The notes under the pieces were generated by a model. That model saw only the letters and a list, made by a program, of their open reading frames with translations. It did no database searches and was not told the DNA's origin. Both the position numbers and the translations under genes were made by a program. Positions 51,601 through 61,097 of a stretch of DNA of 64,000 nucleotides are shown one piece after another; positions within the stretch are counted from its first letter, which is position 1, and every line of letters starts with the position of its first letter. The stretch covers positions 5,270,001-5,334,000 of the forward strand of contig NZ_CP098740.1 in the NCBI RefSeq assembly GCF_026167665.1, given 5' to 3'. Origin of the DNA: Streptomyces drozdowiczii (GTDB taxonomy: Bacteria > Actinomycetota > Actinomycetes > Streptomycetales > Streptomycetaceae).

Positions 51601-53034
51601 ATGCGCCGAGCCAAAATCGTTTGCACCCTGGGACCCGCAACCGACTCATACGACCAGATCAAGGCCCTGGTCGAGGCGGGAATGGACATCGCCCGCCTCA
51701 ACCTCAGCCACGGCAGTTACGCCGAACACGAAGAGCGGTACCACCGCGTGCGCAAAGCGTCCGACGAGGCGCACCGCAGCGTGGGCGTCCTCGCCGACCT
51801 TCAAGGCCCGAAGATCCGCCTCGGGCGCTTCCGTGAGGGACCCGTACTCCTTGAACGCGGCGACGACTTCACCATCACCGTCGAGCCGATGGACGGCGAC
51901 CGCAACGGCTGCGGTACGACGTACAGCGGCCTCGCCGCCGACGTCACCCCCGGTGAGCGCATCCTGATCGACGACGGCCGCGTCACCCTAGAGGTCACCG
52001 AAGTCGACGGCCCCCGCGTCCGCACCACGGTGGTCGAGGGCGGCATGGTCTCCGACCACAAGGGCCTCAACCTCCCCGGTGTCGCCGTCTCCGTCCCCGC
52101 GCTCTCCGAGAAGGACATCGAGGACCTGCGCTGGGCGATTCGCACGGGCGCCGACATCATCGCCCTCTCCTTCGTCCGCAGCGGCCGCGACATCGAGGAC
52201 GTCCACCGCGTCATGGACGAGGAGGGCCGCCGCCTCCCGGTCATCGCCAAGGTCGAGAAGCCGCAGGCCGTCGAGAACATCGAGGACATCGTCGCCGCCT
52301 TCGACGGGATCATGGTCGCCCGCGGCGACCTGGGCGTCGAAATGCCGCTGGAGCAGGTCCCGATCGTCCAGAAGCGCGCGATCAAGCTCGCCAAGCGCAA
52401 CGCGAAGCCGGTCATCGTCGCGACGCAGATGCTCGACTCGATGATCGACAACTCCCGGCCCACCCGCGCCGAGGCGTCCGACGTCGCCAACGCGATCATC
52501 GACGGCACGGACGCGGTGATGCTCTCCGGCGAGACGAGCGTCGGCAAGTACGCGATCGAGACGGTCCGCACGATGGCCCGCATCGTGGAGGCGGCCGAGG
52601 AGGACATCCTCGCGAAGGGCCTCCCGCCGCTGACGGACCGGAACAAACCCCGCACCCAGGGCGGCGCGGTGGCCCGCGCGGCGGCGGAGATGGGCGACTT
52701 CCTCGGCGCGAAGTTCCTGGTGGCCTTCACGCAGAGCGGCGACACGGTGAAGCGGTTGTCGCGTTACCGCTCCCCGATCCCGCTCCTGGCCTTCACCCCG
52801 GACCCGGCCACGCGCTCCCAGCTGAACCTGACGTGGGGCGTCGAAACGTTCCTGGGCCCGCATGTGGACTCCACGGACGCGATGGTCGCCCAGGTCGACG
52901 AGGAACTCCTGAAGATCGGCCGCTGCCGGAAGGGCGACGTCGTGGTCATCACGGCCGGCTCCCCGCCGGGTGTCGCGGGCTCCACGAATCTGGTGCGCGT
53001 GCACCACATCGGCGAGGACGACAGCCCGAAGTAG
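51601..53034 (+). CDS. pyk: Pyruvate kinase
   Basis: A 477-residue glycolytic enzyme that converts phosphoenolpyruvate and ADP to pyruvate and ATP. It has IARLNLSHG, the catalytic-lysine segment VIAKVEKPQAVENIEDI, the Mg-binding DGIMVARGDLGVEMPLEQVP, and ATQMLDSMI. The C-terminal effector domain is complete. The start MRRAKIVCTLGPA is the family standard, with an AT-richer promoter region just upstream. Confidence 0.97.
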   Translation: MRRAKIVCTLGPATDSYDQIKALVEAGMDIARLNLSHGSYAEHEERYHRVRKASDEAHRSVGVLADLQGPKIRLGRFREGPVLLERGDDFTITVEPMDGDRNGCGTTYSGLAADVTPGERILIDDGRVTLEVTEVDGPRVRTTVVEGGMVSDHKGLNLPGVAVSVPALSEKDIEDLRWAIRTGADIIALSFVRSGRDIEDVHRVMDEEGRRLPVIAKVEKPQAVENIEDIVAAFDGIMVARGDLGVEMPLEQVPIVQKRAIKLAKRNAKPVIVATQMLDSMIDNSRPTRAEASDVANAIIDGTDAVMLSGETSVGKYAIETVRTMARIVEAAEEDILAKGLPPLTDRNKPRTQGGAVARAAAEMGDFLGAKFLVAFTQSGDTVKRLSRYRSPIPLLAFTPDPATRSQLNLTWGVETFLGPHVDSTDAMVAQVDEELLKIGRCRKGDVVVITAGSPPGVAGSTNLVRVHHIGEDDSPK

Positions 53035-53040
53035 GGCGGC

Positions 53041-53823
53041 TCAGTATTTCGGCCCGACGTGAGCGTCCATGAGAGCGACGGACGCCCGTCGGGCGACGGA
53101 GATGTTGAACGGGTCGCTGCCCCGGGCGAGCCTGGTCCATTCGACGCCTACGGCGGTGAGCGTGTCGCTGAAGAGCTTGCGGATGTCGTCCGACTTGTTG
53201 CTGAAGAAGTAGCGCGGGTACTCGTAGCGCTTCCGTTCGCCTCGGACGAGGCGGGTGGCCCAGTTGGTGATGCGGCAGCCATCGGAGTGGACAAGCCCTC
53301 GGATGAATTCCCACGGGTGAGCGTTCACGATCTCCTGCTGCCAGTGGGCCAGAGCGATGGTGCGGTCGTGCTTCTTGCCGGGACCATGCTGCGGGAACAG
53401 GCAGGGCCAGTGCCTGCTGTAGCTGGTCACTGCGACACACCCCTGCCTCTGCGCGAGATACACGGCGCCTGACGGATGGATGGCCGCGATAGCGTTGCGG
53501 CATTCTTCGATGAGACCCGGCCACGCGTCGGCACAGGCAATGCGCAAGTAATAGCCGAGGCCTCGCGGGTGCGCGCTGATACAGCCGTAGCCCAAGTACA
53601 GGCCCAGTAGGTACGAGTAGTTGGCGGGGTCACTGGGCGGGAAGGGCACGGGCGCACAGCGGGGGCATTCGGCGTGCCCCACGATGCGGGGCAGCGGCTC
53701 GATGCGCGTGAGCCAGGCGCGTATCGCGGCCCGCGAAATGCCGGTCTGCTTACTCACGGCGTTCTGGCTGAGGCCCTGATCGAGGAGGGCGAGCGCGTGC
53801 TTGTGTGTTTCCAGGTCGTACAC
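53041..53823 (-). CDS. HTH protein with LAGLIDADG-homing-endonuclease-like domain
   Basis: A 260-residue protein with an N-terminal helix-turn-helix (QGLSQNAVSKQTGISRAAIRAWL, 16-38), a CPRC pair (53-56), and two motifs of LAGLIDADG type: YLLGLYLGYGCIS (71-83) and FIRGLVHSDGCRI (173-185). In the first motif the usual metal-binding Asp is Tyr (LGYG); the second keeps Asp181. It is therefore more likely a DNA-binding regulator derived from a homing endonuclease than an active nuclease. It ends close after pyk (convergent) and starts 110 bases from a tRNA gene. Confidence 0.72.
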   Translation of the reverse strand: MYDLETHKHALALLDQGLSQNAVSKQTGISRAAIRAWLTRIEPLPRIVGHAECPRCAPVPFPPSDPANYSYLLGLYLGYGCISAHPRGLGYYLRIACADAWPGLIEECRNAIAAIHPSGAVYLAQRQGCVAVTSYSRHWPCLFPQHGPGKKHDRTIALAHWQQEIVNAHPWEFIRGLVHSDGCRITNWATRLVRGERKRYEYPRYFFSNKSDDIRKLFSDTLTAVGVEWTRLARGSDPFNISVARRASVALMDAHVGPKY

Positions 53824-53932
53824 ACGGCCGAGCCTGGTCGGAGCGTGATGCTCTGGGGGAAGAATGGCGGTGCAATCACACGATGGTGTGCATCAGCGGC
53901 ATTTCTCTGCGACCTTCGAATCGAAGGAAAAG

Positions 53933-54007
53933 TGCCCCGGGTCGGACTCGAACCGACACTGTATGGGTTTTGAATCCATCGCCTGCTGCCAATTGGGCTA
54001 CCGGGGC
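53933..54007 (-). tRNA. tRNA with CAA (Leu) anticodon but a short variable arm
   Basis: A 75-nt cloverleaf on the minus strand: acceptor GCCCCGG/CCGGGGC with discriminator A, D arm with GG, anticodon stem ATGGA/CCCAT (one A-C mismatch), loop TTCAAAA with anticodon CAA, a five-base variable region and T arm GTCGG-TTCGAGT-CCGAC. CAA reads leucine codon UUG, yet bacterial tRNA-Leu normally has a long class II variable arm, absent here. CCA is not encoded. A small CCTTCG/CGAAGG hairpin lies just downstream. Confidence 0.85.
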
Positions 54008-54105
54008 TGACAGAATCGAAGGTTTCCTCCGACCCGCTGCGCGACCACCATACCGCAGCTGGGTAGGCTCAAGGGAGCTGTACCTGCCCTGGACCAAGGA
54101 GCCCC

Positions 54106-54756
54106 GTGACCACCCCCGAGTCGCCCCAGCCCGTCGCCGATGACGACAAGTCGCACGTTCCGCCGCTGACGACCCGTGTCGTCATCGCCGAGGACGAGGC
54201 CCTCATCCGCCTCGATCTCAAGGAGATGCTCGAAGAGGAGGGGTACTCCGTCGTCGGGGAGGCCGGGGACGGGCAGCAGGCCGTCGAGCTGGCGCGGGAG
54301 CACAAGCCGGATCTGGTGATCCTCGATGTGAAGATGCCCGTGCTCGACGGGATCTCCGCCGCCGAGAAGATCGCCGAGGAGTCCATCGCGCCGGTGCTCA
54401 TGCTCACCGCCTTCTCGCAGCGCGACCTCGTGGAGCGGGCCCGGGACGCCGGGGCGATGGCGTACCTCGTGAAGCCGTTCAGCAAGAGCGACGTCGTACC
54501 GGCGATCGAGATGGCCGTGTCCCGGTTCTCCGAGCTGAAGGCCCTGGAGAACGAGGTCGCGGACCTCGCCCAGCGGCTGGAGACCCGGAAGCTGGTGGAC
54601 CGGGCGAAGAGCATCCTCCAGACGGACTACGGGCTGTCCGAGCCGGAGGCGTTCCGTTGGATCCAGAAGACGTCCATGGACCGCCGGCTGTCGATGCAGC
54701 AGCTCGCCGAGGCCCTGATCGCGGACGCCGAGGAGAAGAAGAAGGCCGCCGAGTAA
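54106..54756 (+). CDS. pdtaR: ANTAR-domain response regulator PdtaR
   Basis: A 216-residue two-domain regulator. The receiver domain has the acidic pair AEDEALIRLD, phospho-acceptor Asp in LVILDVKMPVLDG, and the conserved Thr and Lys (LTAFS, VKPFS). A coiled linker leads to the ANTAR domain (LVDRAKSILQTDYGLSEPEA), which binds paired RNA hairpins and prevents transcription termination. Its partner kinase PdtaS is not in the window. GTG 54106 follows CAAGGAG. Position beside pyk and liv genes matches other streptomycetes. Confidence 0.93.
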   Translation: MTTPESPQPVADDDKSHVPPLTTRVVIAEDEALIRLDLKEMLEEEGYSVVGEAGDGQQAVELAREHKPDLVILDVKMPVLDGISAAEKIAEESIAPVLMLTAFSQRDLVERARDAGAMAYLVKPFSKSDVVPAIEMAVSRFSELKALENEVADLAQRLETRKLVDRAKSILQTDYGLSEPEAFRWIQKTSMDRRLSMQQLAEALIADAEEKKKAAE

Positions 54757-54772
54757 CCCCGTACAGCACAGG

Positions 54773-54803
54773 AAAGGCCCGCGCCACGGAGGCGCGGGCC
54801 TTT
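54773..54803. terminator. Bidirectional terminator, pdtaR / livF
   Basis: A 13-bp perfect stem (AAAGGCCCGCGCC / GGCGCGGGCCTTT) with an ACGGA loop between convergent genes. A/T ends on both strands suit termination in both directions. Confidence 0.88.
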
Positions 54804-54820
54804 CTCGTACGCGTAGGCGC

Positions 54821-55532
54821 TCAGTCCTCGCCCAGGTACGCCTTGCGGACGGACTCGTCGTGGAGGAGGTCCGCCCCGGTGCCGGAGAGGACGATCTTGC
54901 CGATCTCCATGACGTGGCCCTGGTCGGCCAGCGACAGCGCGGCCTGGGCGTTCTGCTCGACCAGGAGGATCGTCGTGCCGGAGGCGCGGAGTTCGACGAT
55001 GGTCTCCATGATCTTCTGCATCATGATCGGCGAGAGGCCCATGGAGGGCTCGTCGAGCATGAGCAGCTTGGGCTGGGACATCATCGCCCTGCCCATGGCG
55101 AGCATCTGCTGCTCGCCGCCGGAGAGCGTCCCGGCGGCCTGCTTCCGGCGTTCCCCGAGGATGGGGAAGAGGTCGTAGGCGCGCTGGACGTCCTTCTCGA
55201 TGCCCGCCTTGTCGTTGCGGAGGTACGCACCGAGCAGCAGGTTCTCCGTGATCGTCAGCCGGGGGAAGATGTGGCGGCCCTCGGGGAGTGGGCGAGGCCC
55301 AGGGAGACGATCTTGTGCGCGGGGATGTTGGTGAGAGGTTTGCCCTCGAAGAGGATGCGGCCGCCCAGCGGTTTGAGCAGCCCGGAGAGGGTGCGCAGGG
55401 TGGTGGTCTTGCCGGCGCCGTTGGTGCCGATGAGGGTGACCACCTGGCCGGCTTCGACGGTGAACGAGATGCCCTTGACGGCTTCGATCTTGCCGTAGGC
55501 GACGCGGAGGTCCTCGACCTCCAGCAGTGCGG

Positions 55533-55536
<4 letters not shown>
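54821..55536 (-). CDS. livF: Branched-chain amino-acid ABC transporter ATPase LivF (one-base break)
   Basis: An ATPase of about 238 residues with Walker A GTNGAGKTTT and, in the second frame, LLMLDEPSMGLSP (Walker B) and ILLVEQNAQ (H-loop region). ATG 55536 overlaps the livG stop. The frame breaks after LGLAHSP; one more G in the + strand run 55283-55286 continues with EGRHIFPRLTITENLLLGAY and restores the normal length. It energises Leu/Ile/Val import with LivG, LivH and LivM. It is the last gene of the operon. Confidence 0.92.
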
Positions 55537-56414
<878 letters not shown>

Positions 56415-56418
56415 GGTG

Positions 56419-58197
56419 TTACGCCCCCGCCTTGGCGATGCCGGCGTCCGTCTCGTCGGACTTCCGGGGTGTGGGCACGTCGAGCTGGTCGTTCTCGTGG
56501 AATTCGAGCTGCTTCCTGCGGTCGGCGACCAGGCCCTCGGGCCGGAAGCGCATCAGGAGGACGAGCGCGATCCCGAAGAGGAACAGCTGGTAGTCCTGCA
56601 TGAACTGGAGCTTGGCCGGGATGAGGTAGAGCAGTGCGGCGCCGACGAAGGGTCCGCTGAGGGTTCCCATGCCGCCGAGGATGACGGCGGCGAGGAGGAA
56701 CGCGGAGTTCGGCGGCACGGAGCCGGCGAACTGGTACTGCTCGGGCGTCACGGTGTAGTTGACGTGTGCCTGTACGGTGCCGGCGAGGCCGGCGAGCGTG
56801 GCGCCGAGGGCGAAGGCGAGCAGTTTGAGCCGGAAGGCGTTGATGCCCATGGCGGTGGCGGCGGTCTCGTCCTCGCGGATGGCGACCCAGGCGCGGCCGA
56901 TGCGGGATTCCCCGGAGCGGCGGAAGACCAGGACGACGACGGCGGTGAAGACGAGCATCAGCAGGTAGTAGTTGGCCGGCCTGCTGAGGGTGAAGGGTCC
57001 GACATCGTGGCTGAGGGCGAAGTCGATCCCGAACAGGTTGAGGTCGGGGATGCTGGGGATGCCCTGGGAGCCGTTGGTGAGGTCGGGGCCGCTGTTGCCG
57101 TTGAGGGCGTTGACGGTGACGCGGAAGATCTCTCCGAAGCCGAGCGTGACGATGGCGAGGTAGTCGCCGCGCAGTCGCAGGGTCGGGGCGCCGATGAGGA
57201 CGCCGAAGATCATCGAGACGACGGCTCCGGTGAGGACGGCGGCCCAGAACGGGAACTTGACGCCGATCGCGGAGAGGGGTGCGCCGGAGACGAGGGCGGC
57301 GGTGTAGGCGCCGACGCCGAGGAAGGCGACGTATCCGAGGTCGAGGAGGCCGGCGAGGCCGACGACGACGTTGAGGCCCAGGGCGACGGTGGCGAAGATG
57401 AGGATGTTGACGCCGATGAGGGCGTATTCCGCGGTGTCCTGGGTGAAGGGGAAGCAGAGGGCGGCGACGAGGGCGGCCGCGAGGGTGACGTTGCGGTGTT
57501 TGGTGGTCAGCGCGGTGAGCCGGGCGATGAGTCCGGAGCGGTTGAGTGCGGTGACGGCGAAGCCCGCGGTGATGAGGAAGCCGATGAACTGTTCGGAGTC
57601 CTCGGTGGGGATGTCGATCCCGTAGGTGAAGACGTACAGCCCGAGGCCGAAGGCGACGGCGATGATGATGATTTCGGCCCAGCCCGGGAGGGCCTTGGCG
57701 CGGGGGGCCGACGGGGCGGCGAGGCTGTTGCGGAAGCGCTGCCAGGCGTTCGGTGCGGGGCCGTCCTCGGAGAGCGGGACGTCGTAGGGGAGGGCGAGGG
57801 AGGCGATGACGGCGACGAGTGCGCCGATGCCGCTGACCCAGGCTCCGGGTTCGAGGTTGACGACGCCGCCGAGCTCGTAGGAGATGGCGCCCATGGCGTA
57901 GCCGGTGGTGCCGAAGGTGGCGAGGGCCAGGAGGCGGACGGGGCTGTTGGTGCCGGCGGGGGTGAGCCAGCGCAGTCCGGGGATGCCGTAGCCGGTGAGG
58001 GCGAAGAGCAGGGTGAGGACCGCGCCGGTGAGGGTGAGGACCTGGAGGCCGCCGGGGTAGCCGGTGACGGTGAGGTCGCCGGGGAATTCGGAGGTCCAGG
58101 TCCAGGGGAGGAGTGTGCCGGCGAGTGCGGCCGCGGCGCCGGCGAGGGTGGCGATGCGGGCGGCGGGTGCGGGGGCGGGAAGGAGTGCGGTGGTCAT
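56419..58197 (-). CDS. livM: Branched-chain amino-acid ABC permease LivM with N-terminal membrane extension
   Basis: A 592-residue permease. The C-terminal half is a standard LivM (LNVVVGLAGLLDLGYVAFLG, then the EAA-type cytoplasmic loop RAWVAIREDETAATAMGIN). The first 240 or so residues add several more membrane helices not found in the E. coli protein. ATG 58197 is used; GTG 58206 three codons upstream would overlap the livH stop as GTGA and is equally plausible. It forms the channel with LivH. Confidence 0.92.
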   Translation of the reverse strand: MTTALLPAPAPAARIATLAGAAAALAGTLLPWTWTSEFPGDLTVTGYPGGLQVLTLTGAVLTLLFALTGYGIPGLRWLTPAGTNSPVRLLALATFGTTGYAMGAISYELGGVVNLEPGAWVSGIGALVAVIASLALPYDVPLSEDGPAPNAWQRFRNSLAAPSAPRAKALPGWAEIIIIAVAFGLGLYVFTYGIDIPTEDSEQFIGFLITAGFAVTALNRSGLIARLTALTTKHRNVTLAAALVAALCFPFTQDTAEYALIGVNILIFATVALGLNVVVGLAGLLDLGYVAFLGVGAYTAALVSGAPLSAIGVKFPFWAAVLTGAVVSMIFGVLIGAPTLRLRGDYLAIVTLGFGEIFRVTVNALNGNSGPDLTNGSQGIPSIPDLNLFGIDFALSHDVGPFTLSRPANYYLLMLVFTAVVVLVFRRSGESRIGRAWVAIREDETAATAMGINAFRLKLLAFALGATLAGLAGTVQAHVNYTVTPEQYQFAGSVPPNSAFLLAAVILGGMGTLSGPFVGAALLYLIPAKLQFMQDYQLFLFGIALVLLMRFRPEGLVADRRKQLEFHENDQLDVPTPRKSDETDAGIAKAGA

Positions 58198-58202
58198 CCG
58201 TA

Positions 58203-59132
58203 TCACGCCCTGTCCGCGACGCGTTCGCCGAGCAGGCCCTGGGGGCGCAGCAGCAGGACGACGATGAGGAGGGCGAAGGCCCACACGTCCTTCCAGGCGC
58301 CGCCGCCGAAGAGTTCCATGCCGGGGACGTCGCTCATGTAGCCGGTGGCGAGGGATTCGGCGACGCCGAGGACGACGCCGCCGAGCATGGCGCCGTAGAT
58401 GTTGCCGATGCCGCCGAGTACGGCGGCGGTGAAGGCCTTGAGGCCCATGAGGAAGCCCATGCGGAAGCCGATCTGGCCGTTCTTGAGCCCGTAGGCGACG
58501 GCGGCGACGGCGGCGAACGCGGCACCGATGGCGAAGGCCATGACGATGATGCGGTCGGTGTTGATGCCCATGAGCTTGGCGGTGTCGGGGTCCTGCGAGG
58601 TGGCCTGCATGCCGCGGCCGGCGCGGGTCTTGGAGACGAAGAGCCCGAGGGCGATCATGCAGACGGGGGCGGAGATGAGGACGAAGAGGTCACCGCGCTG
58701 GACGTGGGCGCCGAAGAGCTCGAAGGCGTCGCCCTTGAACTGCGGGAAGGGGTGGTCCTTGGTGGCGTCCGGGTACCACTTCCAGATGGCCTGCTGGAGG
58801 GCGAGGGAGAGCCCGATCGCGGTGATCAGCGGGGCGAGCCGGGGGGCGTTGCGCAGGGGCCGGTACGCGAAGCGTTCGGCGGCGACGCTGACGGCGACGG
58901 AGCATATGACGCCGCCGATGATCATGAGGGGGACGATAGCGAGGAGGTTGGAGCCGGCCGGCATCCAGAGGTACACGGTGAGAGCTCCGAAGCCTCCGAT
59001 CATGAAGATCTCGCCGTGGGCGAAGTTGATGAGCTGGATGATTCCGTAGACCATCGTGTAGCCGATCGCGATGAGTCCGTACATCGCGCCGAGGATGAGT
59101 CCATTGGCCAGCTGTTGCGGCAGTTCGTGCAC
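58203..59132 (-). CDS. livH: Branched-chain amino-acid ABC permease LivH
   Basis: A 309-residue permease with about eight membrane segments. LANGLILGAMYGLIAIGYTM starts the fold, INFAHGEIFMIGGF follows, and the ATPase-contact loop lies at SQDPDTAKLMGINTDRI. It is the first permease of the liv operon, separated from the binding-protein gene by a hairpin. Confidence 0.95.
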   Translation of the reverse strand: MHELPQQLANGLILGAMYGLIAIGYTMVYGIIQLINFAHGEIFMIGGFGALTVYLWMPAGSNLLAIVPLMIIGGVICSVAVSVAAERFAYRPLRNAPRLAPLITAIGLSLALQQAIWKWYPDATKDHPFPQFKGDAFELFGAHVQRGDLFVLISAPVCMIALGLFVSKTRAGRGMQATSQDPDTAKLMGINTDRIIVMAFAIGAAFAAVAAVAYGLKNGQIGFRMGFLMGLKAFTAAVLGGIGNIYGAMLGGVVLGVAESLATGYMSDVPGMELFGGGAWKDVWAFALLIVVLLLRPQGLLGERVADRA

Positions 59133-59165
59133 CGCAGGGCCTCCGTGGAGTGGTTCGGATATGGC

Positions 59166-59200
59166 ACCGCGCGGGAGTGCTCGTAGCGCTCCCGCGCGGT
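59166..59200 (-). terminator. Intercistronic hairpin, binding protein / livH
   Basis: A 12-bp perfect stem (ACCGCGCGGGAG / CTCCCGCGCGGT) 32 bases after the binding-protein stop. It would let the binding protein be made in excess over the membrane parts, by partial termination or mRNA stabilisation. Confidence 0.65.
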
Positions 59201-59231
59201 CTGGGGTCGTCGGTCGGGGCGTGCCCGGGAG

Positions 59232-60464
59232 TTACGGCTTGTAGGCCTCGCTGAGCTTGGAGACCCACTTGCCGCCGTCGACCTGGTAGGCGGTCATCAT
59301 GGTGTTGGTGGTGTCGCCGTACTGGTCGAAGGAGACCGGGCCGGTCACACCGTCGAACTTGACCTTGCCCATGGCGTCGAGCACCTTGGCGCGGGCGTCG
59401 TCGGGGAGCTTGCCGTCGTTCTCGGAGACGGCGAGCTTGACGGCCTCGATGATGGCCCAGGTGGCGTCGTAGGTGCCGCCCCCGTAGGCCTCGTAGGCGT
59501 CCTTGTAACCGGCGGTCTTGTAGTCCGCGATGAACTTCTTGGCGGAGTCGAGCTCTTCGACGGGCTTGCCGACGGAGGTGGCGATGTCGCCCTGGGCCTT
59601 CTTGTTGAGCTTGATGAAGTCGGCGCTGTACATGCCGTCGCCGCCCATGAGCGGGATCTGGACGCTGTCCTTGAGCTGCTGGCTCAGGGGCGCGCCGGCG
59701 GGGTACTCGCCGCCGTAGTAGACGGCCTTGGCGCCGGACTTCTTGACCTTGGTGACGACGGCGTTGAAGTCGCGGTCGTCGGGGTTGACGTGGTCGGCGC
59801 CGACGATCTTGCCGCCGAGGTCGGTGAAGGTCGCCTTGAAGGAGGCGGCGAGACCGGCGCCGTAGGGCTTCTGGTCGTCGATGAGGTAGACCTGCTTGAT
59901 CTTCGCGTTGTTGTACAGGTACTTCGCGGCGAAGGCGCCCTGGATCTGGTCCGTGGTGGCGGTGCGGAAGTAGGTCTTGAAGGGGCGCTTCTTGTCGCCG
60001 GTCTTCCAGTTGTCGCCCTGGGTCAGCTCGGTGCCGGTGTTGGCGGGCGAGACCTGGGTGAGGCCGGCGTCGTTGAGCGGCTTCTGCATCGACTGGGAGA
60101 CGCCGGAGTTCAGCGGGCCGACGACACCGACGACCTTCTTGTTGTCGATGAACTTCGTGGCGTTCTGCTGGCCGACGGAGGGCTGGGCCTGGTCGTCGAG
60201 CGGCTGCACCTCGAAGGTGATGCCGGGGACCGTCTTCTCCTTGTTCGCCGTCTTGGCGGCGAGGTCGGCGGAGTTCTTGATGCCGAGGCCGAGGGCGGAG
60301 AGGTCACCGGTGAGCGGCGCGTCGACGCCGATGACGACGGTCGTGTTGGAGCTGCCGCCGTTGCCGTCGCTCTTGTTGTCGTCGTCGCGCGACCCGCAGG
60401 CGGTGAGCGTCAGTGCACCGGTGGTGAGCACTGTGGTGAGGATGAGCAAAGAACGGTGTCGCAC
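59232..60464 (-). CDS. Branched-chain amino-acid ABC transporter substrate-binding lipoprotein
   Basis: A 410-residue periplasmic-binding-protein type I fold (Leu/Ile/Val-binding family). The lipoprotein signal has lipobox LTAC with Cys23, followed by an Asp/Asn/Gly/Ser-rich linker. The mature part begins TTVVIGVDAPLTGDLSALG and has GVVGPLNSGVS and the DDQKPYGAGLA loop. It is anchored outside the membrane by the Lgt pathway and delivers Leu/Ile/Val to LivHM. Confidence 0.93.
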   Translation of the reverse strand: MRHRSLLILTTVLTTGALTLTACGSRDDDNKSDGNGGSSNTTVVIGVDAPLTGDLSALGLGIKNSADLAAKTANKEKTVPGITFEVQPLDDQAQPSVGQQNATKFIDNKKVVGVVGPLNSGVSQSMQKPLNDAGLTQVSPANTGTELTQGDNWKTGDKKRPFKTYFRTATTDQIQGAFAAKYLYNNAKIKQVYLIDDQKPYGAGLAASFKATFTDLGGKIVGADHVNPDDRDFNAVVTKVKKSGAKAVYYGGEYPAGAPLSQQLKDSVQIPLMGGDGMYSADFIKLNKKAQGDIATSVGKPVEELDSAKKFIADYKTAGYKDAYEAYGGGTYDATWAIIEAVKLAVSENDGKLPDDARAKVLDAMGKVKFDGVTGPVSFDQYGDTTNTMMTAYQVDGGKWVSKLSEAYKP

Positions 60465-61041
60465 GAAAGGTCCTTTCCCTGGCGCGGCCTCCTCGCTTGA
60501 GGTGCCGTGTCGTTCGCCGGGCCGTACTGGGTTGGTACAGGGCCGTGCTTGCAGACGCGCCCGGCGGCGCGGTGACTGGCCGTGACTCTAAGGGCAGCGG
60601 TGGGGGTCGGGAGTGGTAGCGGCCAAGGATGTGACTGTCTTGTTATGCCCTTGAGCAAGGCTTGAGGTGGCTGGGCGGACATGTCCAGCTTTTTACCGGA
60701 CCGTGAAGTGACCGCAATGTGAGAACGCGCAGCTCTGCTAAGGGGCTTGAGGTGATCTTGCTGCTGTCGCCCGGCGGGGGCCCGGTGCGGGGGTGCGCGG
60801 GCGCGCCGAAGGGCCCGGTGGCTGCGGGGCCGGGCTGATCGCGTCGCGGCGGGGCGCTCCACCTCGGGCGTTGGTCACGCTGCGTGACGGTGGCGGGGGT
60901 GCGGCGACGGGGTGTGGTGGTGGGGGCGGGTGAGGTGTGGCAGATGAGTGGGCCATGGAACGGAGCGCCCGGTCAAGGGGATTGACGTCGTGCGCCGCTC
61001 AATTTCCTTGATCGCTCCGGTGGTTGTGCCCGGATATGCCG
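60465..61041. promoter_or_regulatory. Region upstream of the liv operon
   Basis: About 580 bases with no supported gene. Three direct copies of GCTTGAGGTG lie at 60495-60504, 60660-60669 and 60745-60754, and a perfect GGACATGTCC palindrome at 60677-60686. The less GC-rich stretch 60620-60740 probably holds the liv promoter, but no convincing -35/-10 pair was found. From about 60770 to 60950 the sequence is plain G-rich filler. Confidence 0.4.
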
Positions 61042-61073
61042 CTGCCCGGCCGTTTTGGGTCACGGCCGGGCAG
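61042..61073 (-). terminator. Terminator after the thioesterase gene
   Basis: A 12-bp perfect stem (CTGCCCGGCCGT / ACGGCCGGGCAG) with an 8-base loop, 24 bases past the thioesterase stop on the minus strand. Confidence 0.72.
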
Positions 61074-61097
61074 GGGGGGCGGTGCGGTGGTGCGGGG

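Noticed and set aside
53041..54007. tRNA-associated integrated element
   Set aside because: No integrase, excisionase or second attachment-site copy is visible. The genes on both sides are core and in the expected order.
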